A stretch of 64,000 nt of DNA from DATBSK01 sp964501785 (GTDB taxonomy: Bacteria; Actinomycetota; Acidimicrobiia; IMCC26256; PALSA-555), in contig CAZCUD010000001.1 of the NCBI GenBank assembly GCA_964501785.1, positions 124,001-188,000 on the forward strand, given 5' to 3'. A model generated the notes under the pieces. The model was not told where the DNA came from. It searched no databases and saw nothing but the letters and a program-made list of their open reading frames with translations. Both the position numbers and the translations under genes were made by a program. Below are positions 51,288-58,521 of this stretch, piece after piece; the first letter of the stretch is position 1; every line of letters begins with the position of its first letter.

Positions 51288-51378
51288 GGTTGCGTAGCTC
51301 ACCTTCACCATCAGGGTCGAGCTACGCAGGTTGCACCTGCGTAGCTCAACCCGCTGGGTGAAGGTGAGCTACGCAACC
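51288..51378. repeat. 91-bp double palindrome, family B, copy 4
   Basis: Two family B units face each other. Outer arms GGTTGCGTAGCTCACC and GGTGAGCTACGCAACC, 22 bp perfect when extended, enclose an inner palindrome GGGTCGAGCTACGCAGG, TTGCA, CCTGCGTAGCTCAACCC. It lies between the dioxygenase-like gene and the serine hydrolase. Can form a long cruciform or RNA hairpin. Confidence 0.85.
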
Positions 51379-51385
51379 AGACCGG

Positions 51386-52168
51386 TCAGTCCGCGTCGAT
51401 GCCGAGCGCCCGGTCGGGATGTCGGCCGTCGACGTAGCCGACGAACGCGGGATAGATGTTGTAGCCGAGCAGCTCGCGCAAGCGCTTCGGCAAGGTGCGC
51501 GCCACCTCGGGTGGCACCGCGAGCAGCTGGGTCTCCTGGGGACGCAGCCACGCCGCCGCGTACTCGATGGCCGCACCGAGGCGGGGCGCGTCGGTGCGGT
51601 TCGCGCCGCCGCCGTGCCAGAGCGACCCGACGTAGAGCATCAGCGAACCCGCCGGCATCTCGGCGTAGACGATGGGCGCGTCTTCGGGCGGCTGCTCGAT
51701 CGACGTGTGGCTCCCCGGCACGAGTCGGGTCGCGCCGTTCTCGACGGTGAAGTCGTCGAAGGCCCACATCACGTTGACGACGAGCTGCTGGTGCGGGCGG
51801 GCGACGGGGTAGATGTCGTCGTCGCGGTGCCAGATCTGCTCGACCTCCCCAGGCCCGATCTCGATGCACGTGGGTCCGCTCAGCTGGAAGTGGGGGCCGA
51901 GGACGTGCTCGAGCGCGCCGAGCACGAGCGGGTGCGTGGCGAGAGGATCGAGCACCCGGGTCTTGCCGAACGCGGCATACAACCGACGCGTCTTGAAGCC
52001 CTCGAAGAAGTTGCGGCCCTCGGGCACGCCGTCGAGCAGCCGACGGATCTCGGCGCCGATCGCGATGGCCTCGGCGCGGGGGAGGACGTCCTCGACGATC
52101 GCGTAGCCCTCGTCGTCGAGGCGCCGCACGACGTCGGCGAGCAACGTGTCGGGCGCGACGGCCGTCAC
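51386..52168 (-). CDS. Phytanoyl-CoA dioxygenase-family protein 1
   Basis: A 260-residue iron(II)/2-oxoglutarate-dependent oxygenase of the PhyH family. LADVVRRLDDEGYAIVEDVLPRAEAIAIGAEI is the N-terminal helix and sheet; QIWHRDDDIYPVARPHQQLVVNVMWAFDD holds the H-x-D iron ligands; and RLVPGSHTSIEQ, then LMLYVGSLWHGGGANRTDA, hold the distal His. An Arg further on (APRLGAAIEY) would bind 2-oxoglutarate. Hydroxylates an unknown lipid or small molecule. GTG 52168 is used; GTG 52177 also fits, while earlier in-frame sequence overlaps the 52194 gene. A second PhyH gene is at 52420. Confidence 0.85.
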   Translation of the reverse strand: MTAVAPDTLLADVVRRLDDEGYAIVEDVLPRAEAIAIGAEIRRLLDGVPEGRNFFEGFKTRRLYAAFGKTRVLDPLATHPLVLGALEHVLGPHFQLSGPTCIEIGPGEVEQIWHRDDDIYPVARPHQQLVVNVMWAFDDFTVENGATRLVPGSHTSIEQPPEDAPIVYAEMPAGSLMLYVGSLWHGGGANRTDAPRLGAAIEYAAAWLRPQETQLLAVPPEVARTLPKRLRELLGYNIYPAFVGYVDGRHPDRALGIDAD

Positions 52169-52193
52169 GCGCGCCACCGTAGCCTTGTGGTCG

Positions 52194-52373
52194 ATGGCCG
52201 ACGACCCGCTCGGTGACGCCGGCACCGGTGCTGACCGGGACGACGTGGACGACCGAACCGACGAGGCGACCGCGCTCGACCAGGTCTGGATCATGACCCG
52301 GGTCATCCTGGCGACGCTGCTGATCCTGCTGGGGTTCGCGTTCGTCGTCGGGCTCGTGTTCCGGCTCACCTGA
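52194..52373 (+). CDS. Small single-pass membrane protein
   Basis: A 59-residue protein: an acidic N-terminal tail (MADDPLGDAGTGADRDDVDDRTDEA) followed by one clear membrane helix, TRVILATLLILLGFAFVVGLVFRL, at about residues 34-57. No known family. It lies between two PhyH genes, divergent from the first (25-base gap) and 46 bases before the second, so it may be transcribed with the second gene. No SD-like sequence is obvious. Support is from the strong hydrophobic helix and position. Confidence 0.55.
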   Translation: MADDPLGDAGTGADRDDVDDRTDEATALDQVWIMTRVILATLLILLGFAFVVGLVFRLT

Positions 52374-52419
52374 TCCTCGTCCGCGAGCCGGAATCACCGT
52401 CGCCCGCTACCGTCGCCCC

Positions 52420-53316
52420 ATGACACCGACCGTCGCTCGCTTCACCGCCGAGGCCGCCCTCGGTGACCTCGATGCCGTGCAGGCAGCCGTCGAGCGTGAC
52501 GGTGCAGTGATCGTCGAAGGTCTGCTCACGCCCGACGTGGTCGAACGCGTCAACGCGGAGGTCGAGGCCGCGGTCGACGCGGCCGATCCGAACGCCGAGC
52601 TCTTCAACCCGGTGCTGAGCGACTTCCACGGTCCGTTCACCAAGCAGGTCGTCGGGGTGCCGGGGATCTCCCGCACGTTCGCGGTCGACGTGATGTGCCA
52701 TCCGCTCCTGCTCGGGCTCTGCGATCGCATCCTGCTCCCGTCGTGCGCGCGCTACCAGCTCAACCTCGGTCACCTGCTCCAGCGCGGCCCGGGCTCCGAC
52801 GAGCAGTGGCTGCACCGCGACGAGCTGGTGTGGAGCGACGTGCCCCGCCCGCATCCCGAGCTCCAGCTCGCGTCGGTCATCGCGTTCGTCGACTTCACCA
52901 AGGACAACGGCGCCACGAGGATCGTGCCGGGCAGCCACCGATGGGACGACCGCTGGCTCACCCCGCGCGAGCAGCTCGGGCGTCCGCGTCCCGGCGACGA
53001 TCAGCTCGCCTACGCGGAGATGCCCGCCGGGTCCGCGGTGATCTACTCGGGCGGCACCATCCACGGTGGCGGCGCCAACGTCACCGACGTGCAGCGGCGT
53101 GGTGCGCACCTCTCGTACTGCCTCGGCTGGCTGCGCACCGAGGAGAACAACTACCTCGCGGTGCCACCCGCGACCGCGGCGGCGCTGCCGCGCGTCGCGC
53201 AGGAGGTGCTCGGCTACGCGGTCCACGACAGCATCCCCCGCGGCGGCGGCTACCTCGGGATGGTCGACCTCCACGACCCGGTGGAGCTGCTCGCCTCCGG
53301 CGGGCTGCGCGACTGA
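52420..53316 (+). CDS. Phytanoyl-CoA dioxygenase-family protein 2
   Basis: A 298-residue iron(II)/2-oxoglutarate oxygenase of the PhyH family, related only in motifs to the one at 51386. AVERDGAVIVEGLLTPDVVERVNAEV is the N-terminal region; EQWLHRDELVW holds the H-x-D ligands; FVDFTKDNGATRIVPGSHRW is the conserved sheet; SAVIYSGGTIHGGGANVTDVQRRGAHLSY carries the distal His and the 2-oxoglutarate Arg. Likely hydroxylase; substrate unknown. ATG 52420. It is followed after 18 bases by the metallopeptidase gene, and may be read together with it. Confidence 0.85.
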   Translation: MTPTVARFTAEAALGDLDAVQAAVERDGAVIVEGLLTPDVVERVNAEVEAAVDAADPNAELFNPVLSDFHGPFTKQVVGVPGISRTFAVDVMCHPLLLGLCDRILLPSCARYQLNLGHLLQRGPGSDEQWLHRDELVWSDVPRPHPELQLASVIAFVDFTKDNGATRIVPGSHRWDDRWLTPREQLGRPRPGDDQLAYAEMPAGSAVIYSGGTIHGGGANVTDVQRRGAHLSYCLGWLRTEENNYLAVPPATAAALPRVAQEVLGYAVHDSIPRGGGYLGMVDLHDPVELLASGGLRD

Positions 53317-53334
53317 CGGCGAGTCGGCAGGCTC

Positions 53335-54258
53335 GTGAAGTTCAAGCGGCGCGCCCGCCTCGACACGGGCCAGGTCTCCGACCGTCGTGGTGGCGGCGGG
53401 GGCTTCGGTGGTGGCCGCGGGGGCGGGCTCGGCCTCCCGGGCTTCCCGAGCGGCGGGGGCGGCATCAACCCGCGCATCCTGCTCGGCGGCGGCGGGGGGA
53501 CGATCGTCGTCGTCGTGGTGGTCGTGCTGCTGCTCGTGAACGCGCTCGGCTCGGGCGGCAGCGGCGGCAACCCGTTCGGCGACGACGAGGCCGACCGAGA
53601 CCTCGCGGCCGAGTGTCGCACCGGCGCGGACGCGAACCAGAGCCGTGACTGTCGCATCGTCGGCGTCGTCAACTCCGCGCAGGAGTACTGGACCGGCGCG
53701 ATCGACGGCTACCGGCCCGCCACGACCGTGTTCTTCGACGGTGACGTGCAGACCGCATGTGGCGCGGCGACGAGCGCGTCGGGCCCCTTCTACTGCCCCG
53801 CCGACGAGCAGGTGTACATCGACCTCGGCTTCTACGACGAGCTCGAGTCACGGTTCGGGGCCGAGGGCGGCCCGTTCGCCGAGGCCTACGTCATCGCGCA
53901 CGAGTACGGGCATCACGTGCAGAACCTGCTCGGCACGCTCCAGCGCGCGGGCAACGACCGCGGGCCGAAGTCCGACAGCGTGCGGGTCGAGCTCCAGGCC
54001 GACTGCTACGCCGGCGTGTGGGCCGCGCACGCCGAGCGCACCGAGCTGATCGCCGACGTCACCAACGACGACATCAAGCTCGCGCTCGACGCGGCCGCCG
54101 CCGTCGGTGACGACCGCATCCAGGAGTCGGTCGGCGGTGACGTCGACCCGCACACCTTCAGCCACGGCACCGCGCGCCAGCGCCAGAAGTGGTTCTCCAC
54201 CGGCTACCGCCAACAGACCCCCGAGGCCTGCAACACCTTCGCCCCCGATGCGCTCTGA
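53335..54258 (+). CDS. ypfJ: YpfJ-family neutral zinc metallopeptidase, membrane-anchored
   Basis: A 307-residue metallopeptidase. The first 60 residues are Arg/Gly-rich (RRGGGGGFGGG), then one helix ILLGGGGGTIVVVVVVVLLLVNAL anchors it, so the catalytic part faces out. VIAHEYGHHVQNLLG gives the H-E-x-x-H zinc motif and ELQADCYAGVWAAHA the third ligand Glu with the family's conserved Cys. Cys pairs in CRTGAD, DCRIV and FYCPADEQVYID are typical of this family, as is the C-terminal GTARQRQKWFSTGYRQQTPEACNTF. Peptide substrate unknown. Start GTG 53335. Followed by a 91-bp double palindrome. Confidence 0.88.
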   Translation: MKFKRRARLDTGQVSDRRGGGGGFGGGRGGGLGLPGFPSGGGGINPRILLGGGGGTIVVVVVVVLLLVNALGSGGSGGNPFGDDEADRDLAAECRTGADANQSRDCRIVGVVNSAQEYWTGAIDGYRPATTVFFDGDVQTACGAATSASGPFYCPADEQVYIDLGFYDELESRFGAEGGPFAEAYVIAHEYGHHVQNLLGTLQRAGNDRGPKSDSVRVELQADCYAGVWAAHAERTELIADVTNDDIKLALDAAAAVGDDRIQESVGGDVDPHTFSHGTARQRQKWFSTGYRQQTPEACNTFAPDAL

Positions 54259-54267
54259 CCGCGCTGT

Positions 54268-54358
54268 GGTTGCGTAGCTCACCTGCGCATTCCGGGTCGA
54301 GCTACGCAGGTTGCACCTGCGTAGCTCGACCCTCTCTGCGAAGGTGAGCTACGCAACC
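54268..54358. repeat. 91-bp double palindrome, family B, copy 5
   Basis: Same plan and same total length as the one at 51288. The inner palindrome GGGTCGAGCTACGCAGG, TTGCA, CCTGCGTAGCTCGACCC is perfect. The middle of the two outer units differs (ACCTGCGCATTC and TCTCTGCGAAGGT). Lies between two convergent genes. Confidence 0.85.
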
Positions 54359-54373
54359 AAGAGCAGGGTGCGG

Positions 54374-54742
54374 TCAGTACACGTCGGGCTCGTCGAGGGG
54401 GTGGCGCAGCCAGAGGACCATGTCGCGCAAGCGCGCGTACGCGGCGAGGCGGGCCTCGTCGGTGCCCGCGGCCTCGGCCTCGTCGCACACGGCCGCGAGG
54501 CGACGGGTCATCGTCGGGCCGAGCTCGAGCAGCCCGCCGCTCCCGCCCGTCGCCCACTTAGCGAGCACGTAGCGGCACAGCGCTCCGACCGGCACGTCGA
54601 TGGCGCGGCTCAGGTTGGTGATCGTCGAGAGCGGGTCGACGTTGGCGTACAGAGCGACGTCGGCCTTGAAGTTCGCGTCGGGGTCGTCGTCGGCCCAGGG
54701 GCCGTCGTAGCGCTCGAGCCGAACCTCCGGCTCGTCGGTCAA
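54374..54742 (-). CDS. Small conserved actinobacterial protein (DUF6027-like)
   Basis: A 122-residue cytoplasmic protein: RLERYDGPWADDDPDANFKADVALYANVDPL, then TITNLSRAIDVPVGALCRYVLAKWATGGSGG, then a helical end DEARLAAYARLRDMVLWLRHPLDEPDVY. This matches my memory of a conserved actinobacterial family called DUF6027, function unknown; I am moderately sure of the name. TTG 54742 is chosen as start because it overlaps the stop of the upstream gene as TTGA, giving a tight operon, and because the in-frame extension before it does not resemble family sequence. Confidence 0.7.
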   Translation of the reverse strand: MTDEPEVRLERYDGPWADDDPDANFKADVALYANVDPLSTITNLSRAIDVPVGALCRYVLAKWATGGSGGLLELGPTMTRRLAAVCDEAEAAGTDEARLAAYARLRDMVLWLRHPLDEPDVY

Positions 54743-55029
54743 GCCGCGGCGGCCTTCTGGTCGCGACGAGCCTGGGCGCTCCCGATGTGGGTCGAGATGT
54801 CGACCACGAGCGCGAAGGCCACCAGCACCCACCCGAAGCCGGTCACGCCGTCACGCGGCGCGTAGGCCACCGCCCAGGCGAGCGTCGTCCAGGGCAGGAA
54901 CACGAACCCGATCAGGGCCCACCAGAACGAGTCGAACGCGATGCTCATGCGGTCGGTGAACGCCCAGAGGGCGAACACCGCCAGCCGCGGCGAGATGAAC
55001 GCGAGCAGGGCGACGAAGCATCCGCACAT
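54739..55029 (-). CDS. Small membrane protein of unknown function
   Basis: A 96-residue protein with three hydrophobic helices: GCFVALLAFISPRLAVFALWAF, SFWWALIGFVFLPWTTLAWAVAYA and TGFGWVLVAFALVVDISTHIG. The helices hold Trp and Phe; the tail is Ala/Lys-rich. No family recognised, though the layout is common among small actinobacterial membrane proteins. ATG 55029. Its stop overlaps the TTG start of the DUF6027-like gene, so the two may form a complex or share a signal. Promoter region lies between it and the divergent gene at 55123. Confidence 0.6.
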   Translation of the reverse strand: MCGCFVALLAFISPRLAVFALWAFTDRMSIAFDSFWWALIGFVFLPWTTLAWAVAYAPRDGVTGFGWVLVAFALVVDISTHIGSAQARRDQKAAAA

Positions 55030-55122
55030 GGTTCGTGATCTTACGCACGCACCCGAGCGAGCCGCGGCGAACTGCGCCAGACTGCCGAGCGACGATCGGG
55101 CACGAAGCGAGCGGAGGGCGAC

Positions 55123-55419
55123 ATGCCGGCAGCAGTGATCCTGGAGTTCGAGGGCGTCACCGAGGCGCAGTACGACGCGGTGAACGACAAGCTCGGGCTC
55201 GACCCGAAGGCGGGGACGGGCGACTGGCCCGACGGCCTGCGCAACCACCTGGCCGGGCGCACCGACGACGGCGGGTTCTTCGTCTCCGAGGTGTGGGACA
55301 CCCCCGAGCACCAGGCCGCGTTCATGGAGGGCCGTCTCGGGGCCGCGCTCGCAGAGGTCGGGGTCCCGGCGCCGGTGCGGGTGAGCTGGGCCGAGGTCGT
55401 CGCGCACCACAGCCCGTAG
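55123..55419 (+). CDS. Small alpha/beta-barrel protein (ABM/dimeric ferredoxin-like)
   Basis: A 98-residue protein of the antibiotic-biosynthesis-monooxygenase/stress-responsive dimeric alpha/beta-barrel type. AVILEFEGVTEAQYDAVNDKLGL is strand 1 and helix 1, RNHLAGRTDDGGFFVSEVWDTPEHQAAFMEGRLGAALAEVG strand 2, 3 and helix 2, with the F-V-S-E-V-W signature that lines the pocket of such barrels. Members oxidise quinones or bind heme; here the role is unknown. GGAGGG lies 6 bases before ATG 55123. Confidence 0.75.
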   Translation: MPAAVILEFEGVTEAQYDAVNDKLGLDPKAGTGDWPDGLRNHLAGRTDDGGFFVSEVWDTPEHQAAFMEGRLGAALAEVGVPAPVRVSWAEVVAHHSP

Positions 55420-55463
55420 TCCGGCGTCCCACGCACGGGCGCCGGTCGGTAGTGTCCCGAACC

Positions 55464-55487
55464 GCGCTCGTCCGATCGGACGAGCGC
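55464..55487. promoter_or_regulatory. Perfect 24-bp palindrome before the SDR gene
   Basis: GCGCTCGTCCGA followed immediately by TCGGACGAGCGC, 25 bases before the SDR ATG. A candidate operator or an RNA stem in the leader. Confidence 0.55.
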
Positions 55488-55512
55488 CCGGAACGGCCAC
55501 GGGGGGCTCGTC

Positions 55513-56340
55513 ATGGCGTCGGTGTGGAGCTACGAGGGGATGCGCGTCGTCGTGAGCGGCGGCGGCGGTGCCGGCATGGGTGCCGCGACCGTCACCGAGC
55601 TGGCGAACCTCGGCGCCGAGATCCACGTCCTCGACCTGAAGGACCCGCCCGTCGACGTGGCGAGCCATCAGTCGGTCGACCTGAAGGACCCCGACGCCAC
55701 GGCCGCCGCGATCGACACGATCGGCGGGCGCATCGACGCGCTGTTCAACTGCGCGGGCCTGCCCGGTCCGCCGTTCTCCGATCTCGACACGATGCTCGTC
55801 AACTTCGTCGCGATGCGCCACCTCGCCGAGCTGTGCGCCGAGCGGATGACCGACGGCGGTGCGATCGCGTCGATCTCGTCGACCGCCGGCAGCGGGTACC
55901 TCGCCAACATCGCCAAGTGGATGCCCCTGGTCACGACCGACGGCTTCGCGGCGGCGAAGCAGTGGTGCGAGGACAACCCCGACGCGATCGCCAGCGGCTA
56001 CGCGCCGTCGAAGGAGGCGATCTGCGTCTGGACCCACTGGGCCGCGATGGACTTCGCGGCGCGGGGCGTGCGGGTGAACTGCATCAGCCCCGGTCCGACC
56101 GACACGCCGATGATGGGCGCGTTCGAGGACTTCGCGGGCGCCGACCTGATCGACAAGTTCGCCGAGGGCGCCGGCCGCCGGTCACGTCCCGAGGAGCAGG
56201 CGTACCCGCTCATCTTCCTCAACTCGAAGGCCGCGTCGTACGTCTCGGGCGAGAACTTCGTCACCGACGGCGGCACGCTCGGCGCCCTCATGACCGGTCG
56301 CCTCGTCCTCTCCTTCGACGCCGCCGACAACCTCGGCTGA
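55513..56340 (+). CDS. Short-chain dehydrogenase/reductase
   Basis: A 275-residue classical SDR. RVVVSGGGGAGMGAATVTEL is the nucleotide-binding Gly motif, FNCAGLPG the N-A-G-like motif with Cys in place of Asn-Ala (N-C-A-G), ASISSTAGSGYLANI the catalytic Ser region and SGYAPSKEAICVWTH the Y-x-x-x-K pair. NCISPGPTDTPMM is the usual post-site motif. A longer insertion between Ser and Tyr (about 35 residues) resembles 3-alpha-hydroxysteroid/carbonyl reductase-type SDRs. Cofactor NAD is favoured by the Asp after strand 2 (VLDLKD). ATG 55513 follows CACGGGGGG. Confidence 0.88.
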   Translation: MASVWSYEGMRVVVSGGGGAGMGAATVTELANLGAEIHVLDLKDPPVDVASHQSVDLKDPDATAAAIDTIGGRIDALFNCAGLPGPPFSDLDTMLVNFVAMRHLAELCAERMTDGGAIASISSTAGSGYLANIAKWMPLVTTDGFAAAKQWCEDNPDAIASGYAPSKEAICVWTHWAAMDFAARGVRVNCISPGPTDTPMMGAFEDFAGADLIDKFAEGAGRRSRPEEQAYPLIFLNSKAASYVSGENFVTDGGTLGALMTGRLVLSFDAADNLG

Positions 56341-56364
56341 CCCGCGGCCCACCTTTGCGTTGGA

Positions 56365-56404
56365 TGCGTAGCTCACCTTCGTAGAGAGGGTTCAGCTACG
56401 CATG
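56365..56404. repeat. Dispersed palindrome family B, copy 6
   Basis: TGCGTAGCTCACC, then TTCGTAGAGA, then GGGTTCAGCTACGCATG, between two convergent genes, 3 bases from the end of the minus-strand gene. Confidence 0.8.
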
Positions 56405-56407
56405 CCT

Positions 56408-57226
56408 TCAACGGCGGGGCGCGAGCGAGGTGAGTCGGTAGTCGGTGTCCTCGTCGTAGGTGATGTCGCCGACCGGTGAGGGGCTCGACAGCGTGATCAC
56501 GCGGTGCTGGCGGACCGGCAGCCCGTTGGGCGCGATCCACAGGTCGGAGCGCTCGGTGCCCTGCTGGGCGCCGGTGAGCTCGCGCTCGCGCCGCAGGTGG
56601 TACGCGGGCACGGTCGCGTCACCGACGTCCACGTCGACGACGCCGAGGTAGCGCACCGGCCCCGCGGACACGGTCGAGCCGTCGACCTGGTCGTTGGTCA
56701 GGTCGCACTGCTGGCGCCATTCGTCGCCCGGCTCCATCGTGGCGCGCAGCACGTCGCCTCGGCACCGCGACTCGGTGAGGTTCTCGATGGCGGTGACGCC
56801 GAGGTCCCAGCGCTGCCACGTCGTGCCCGCGGCCTCGTCGAGTGCGGCACCGGCGTCGATCACGCAGTAGCGCCAGTCCTGCCAGTGCTTGTCGCTGTAG
56901 TCGATGCGCAGCGTCCAGCAGTCGTCACCGTCGTGGGTGACCGTCGCGGGCATCACCGGCCCCTGCTGCTGCTCGAGCCCGAGGACCGAGAGCCGATCGA
57001 CGCCGCTCCCGCGGTACTCGTAGACGCCCTCGGCCGGGACGAGTGGTCGCTCGCCCTCGAGGACGCCGGGATGCTCCTCGCGAAACCGCTCCTCCGCGTC
57101 CGCGAGCGACACCGGTTGGGCCTCCTCGCGGAACACCAGCGGCAGCACGAACACCCCGACGAGCACGAGCACGAGCGCGACGACGGCGCCGAGGACGATC
57201 CACCGCGTGCGGGTCACGCCTTGCAC
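56408..57226 (-). CDS. Membrane-anchored exported protein of unknown function
   Basis: A 272-residue protein with one N-terminal helix (RWIVLGAVVALVLVLVGVFVLPLVF, about 9-32) and an outside beta-rich part. It contains VYEYRGSGVDRLSVLGLEQQQGPVMPATVTHDGDDCWTLRIDYSDKHWQDWRYC and a later pair of Cys (SRCRGD and QQCDLTND), consistent with two disulfides. The form is that of many actinobacterial exported proteins with a lipocalin- or barrel-like core, but I do not recognise it. GTG 57226 is used; GTG 57217 is possible. Divergent from the nucleosidase gene across 14 bases. Confidence 0.65.
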   Translation of the reverse strand: MQGVTRTRWIVLGAVVALVLVLVGVFVLPLVFREEAQPVSLADAEERFREEHPGVLEGERPLVPAEGVYEYRGSGVDRLSVLGLEQQQGPVMPATVTHDGDDCWTLRIDYSDKHWQDWRYCVIDAGAALDEAAGTTWQRWDLGVTAIENLTESRCRGDVLRATMEPGDEWRQQCDLTNDQVDGSTVSAGPVRYLGVVDVDVGDATVPAYHLRRERELTGAQQGTERSDLWIAPNGLPVRQHRVITLSSPSPVGDITYDEDTDYRLTSLAPRR

Positions 57227-57240
57227 GCTACGGTGCCGCC

Positions 57241-57936
57241 ATGGCCGGCGCGAAGCGGGTGGCGATGCTCGCCCCGATGGTGCACGAGCTGGAGCCGCTC
57301 GTGCGTGAGCTCGAGCTCGAGGACCAGGGCGACCACCACCTCGGCAAGGCGGGTCACGTCGAGATCGTGGCGGTCGTCACCAACATGGGCATCGCCGCCG
57401 GTGCGGACGCGGCGCGCCGGGTGCTCGAGCACGACGTCGACCACGTGATGGTGGTGGGCATCGCCGGCGGGGTCGATCACAGCCTCTCGATCGGGTCGCT
57501 CGTGATCCCCGAGGTCGTGCTCGACCGGGCCACCGGCCGCACGTTCACGCCGCACCACGTCGGTGACGTCGCACCACGCGGGATCATCTCGTGCGGCGAC
57601 GACTTCGTCACCGACGCGGCGACGATCGCGCAGTGGGAGGCCGACGGCGTCGTCGCGGTCGAGATGGAGACGTCGGGCGTGGCACCTGTCTGCCAGGAGG
57701 CGGGCGTCGAGTGGTCGGTGTACCGCAGCCTGAGCGACTTCGCCGACGGCGGGCTCGTCGACGACGGCGTCTGGGAGATGTCGAACGCCGACGGCACCGC
57801 TGATCCGGACGCGCTCGCGCGCTACCTCGCCGACAACCCCGAGCGCGTCAAGGTGCTCGAGCAGCTCGCGAACGACATGCGCGTCGCCACCGACGTCGCC
57901 GCCACCGCCGCCATCCGCGCCTGCGCCTCGCTCTGA
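57241..57936 (+). CDS. MTA/SAH-type nucleosidase (PNP superfamily)
   Basis: A 231-residue nucleosidase-like protein. VAMLAPMVHELEPLVREL is the start common to 5'-methylthioadenosine/S-adenosylhomocysteine nucleosidases; VAVVTNMGIAAGADAARRVLEH and VMVVGIAGGVDHSLSIGSLVIPEVV are the core strands; VVAVEMETSGVAPVC gives the ribose-binding Met-Glu; YRSLSDFADGG the catalytic Asp in the S-D-x-A form. It should cleave the N-glycosidic bond of a nucleoside to recycle purine or methylthio compounds. It is not closely related to the phosphorylase at 20854. ATG 57241. Confidence 0.82.
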   Translation: MAGAKRVAMLAPMVHELEPLVRELELEDQGDHHLGKAGHVEIVAVVTNMGIAAGADAARRVLEHDVDHVMVVGIAGGVDHSLSIGSLVIPEVVLDRATGRTFTPHHVGDVAPRGIISCGDDFVTDAATIAQWEADGVVAVEMETSGVAPVCQEAGVEWSVYRSLSDFADGGLVDDGVWEMSNADGTADPDALARYLADNPERVKVLEQLANDMRVATDVAATAAIRACASL

Positions 57937-57945
57937 CACCCCGCG

Positions 57946-58022
57946 TCCGACCGGCGGTCCGATCGCCGGTTCGACCGGCGGTTCGACCGGCTCGCCACCC
58001 CGGCTGTCCGGCTCGCCACCCC
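57946..58022. repeat. 12-bp tandem repeats plus a duplicated 15-mer
   Basis: Units TCCGACCGGCGG, TCCGATCGCCGG and TTCGACCGGCGG stand head to tail, then TTCGACCGG, and then CCGGCTCGCCACCCC occurs twice. Found in the gap between the nucleosidase and VOC genes, before a family A palindrome. No known role. Confidence 0.7.
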
Positions 58023-58040
58023 AGTTCGCGCGCCCCTCAT

Positions 58041-58091
58041 CGTTTTGGCGTCAGCAGACCGCGCTGAGAGCGGTCTCCTGACGCCAAAACG
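58041..58091. repeat. Dispersed palindrome family A, copy 3
   Basis: CGTTTTGGCGTCAGCAGACC, a loop, then GGTCTCCTGACGCCAAAACG. The best-paired of the three copies, between two co-directional genes. Confidence 0.8.
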
Positions 58092-58105
58092 TTGGGGGCG
58101 GTACC

Positions 58106-58489
58106 GTGGACGCCGTGCTCGACCACCTCGGGATCCAGTGCGAGGACATGGACGCGGCGGCCGCGTTCTACGACACCGTGCTCGCGCCACTGGGCGGCGC
58201 GCGCATCAAGGACTACGAGGTCGCGATCGGCTACGGCGGCCCGGACGGCAAGCCCGACTTCTGGATCGGCCGGCTCGAGGAAGGCACCACCAACCGACCC
58301 ACGCACCACTGCTTCACCGCCGCCGATCGCGCCGCGGTCGACGCGTTCTTCGCCGCCGCGGTGGCAGCCGGCGCGGAGGTGCTGCACGAGCCCCGGGTGT
58401 GGCCCGAGTACCACCCCAACTACTACGGCGCGTTCGTGCGCGATCCCGACGGCAACAACGTCGAGGCGGCCTGTCACCGGCCCGAGTGA
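58106..58489 (+). CDS. VOC/glyoxalase-family protein
   Basis: A 127-residue single VOC domain (glyoxalase/bleomycin-resistance/dioxygenase fold). VLDHLGIQCEDMDAAAAFYDTVLAPLGG is the classic start with the metal His. HHCFTAADRAAVDAFFAAAVAAGAEVLHEPRVWPEYHPNYYGAFVRDPDGNNVEAACH gives the second module with metal Glu/His positions and the usual D-P-D-G-N turn. Relatives isomerise or open C-C bonds or sequester compounds. GTG 58106. It is 32 bases before the fatty-acid-hydroxylase gene and may share its transcript. Confidence 0.83.
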   Translation: MDAVLDHLGIQCEDMDAAAAFYDTVLAPLGGARIKDYEVAIGYGGPDGKPDFWIGRLEEGTTNRPTHHCFTAADRAAVDAFFAAAVAAGAEVLHEPRVWPEYHPNYYGAFVRDPDGNNVEAACHRPE

Positions 58490-58521
58490 TCGTGCCGGTG
58501 GACGAGCGGGAGTGACCTGAA

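Noticed and set aside
51272..51311. Longer N terminus of the serine hydrolase beginning with MVKVSYA
   Set aside because: It is translated from the double palindrome; ATG 51272 has a ribosome site and a clean signal peptide.
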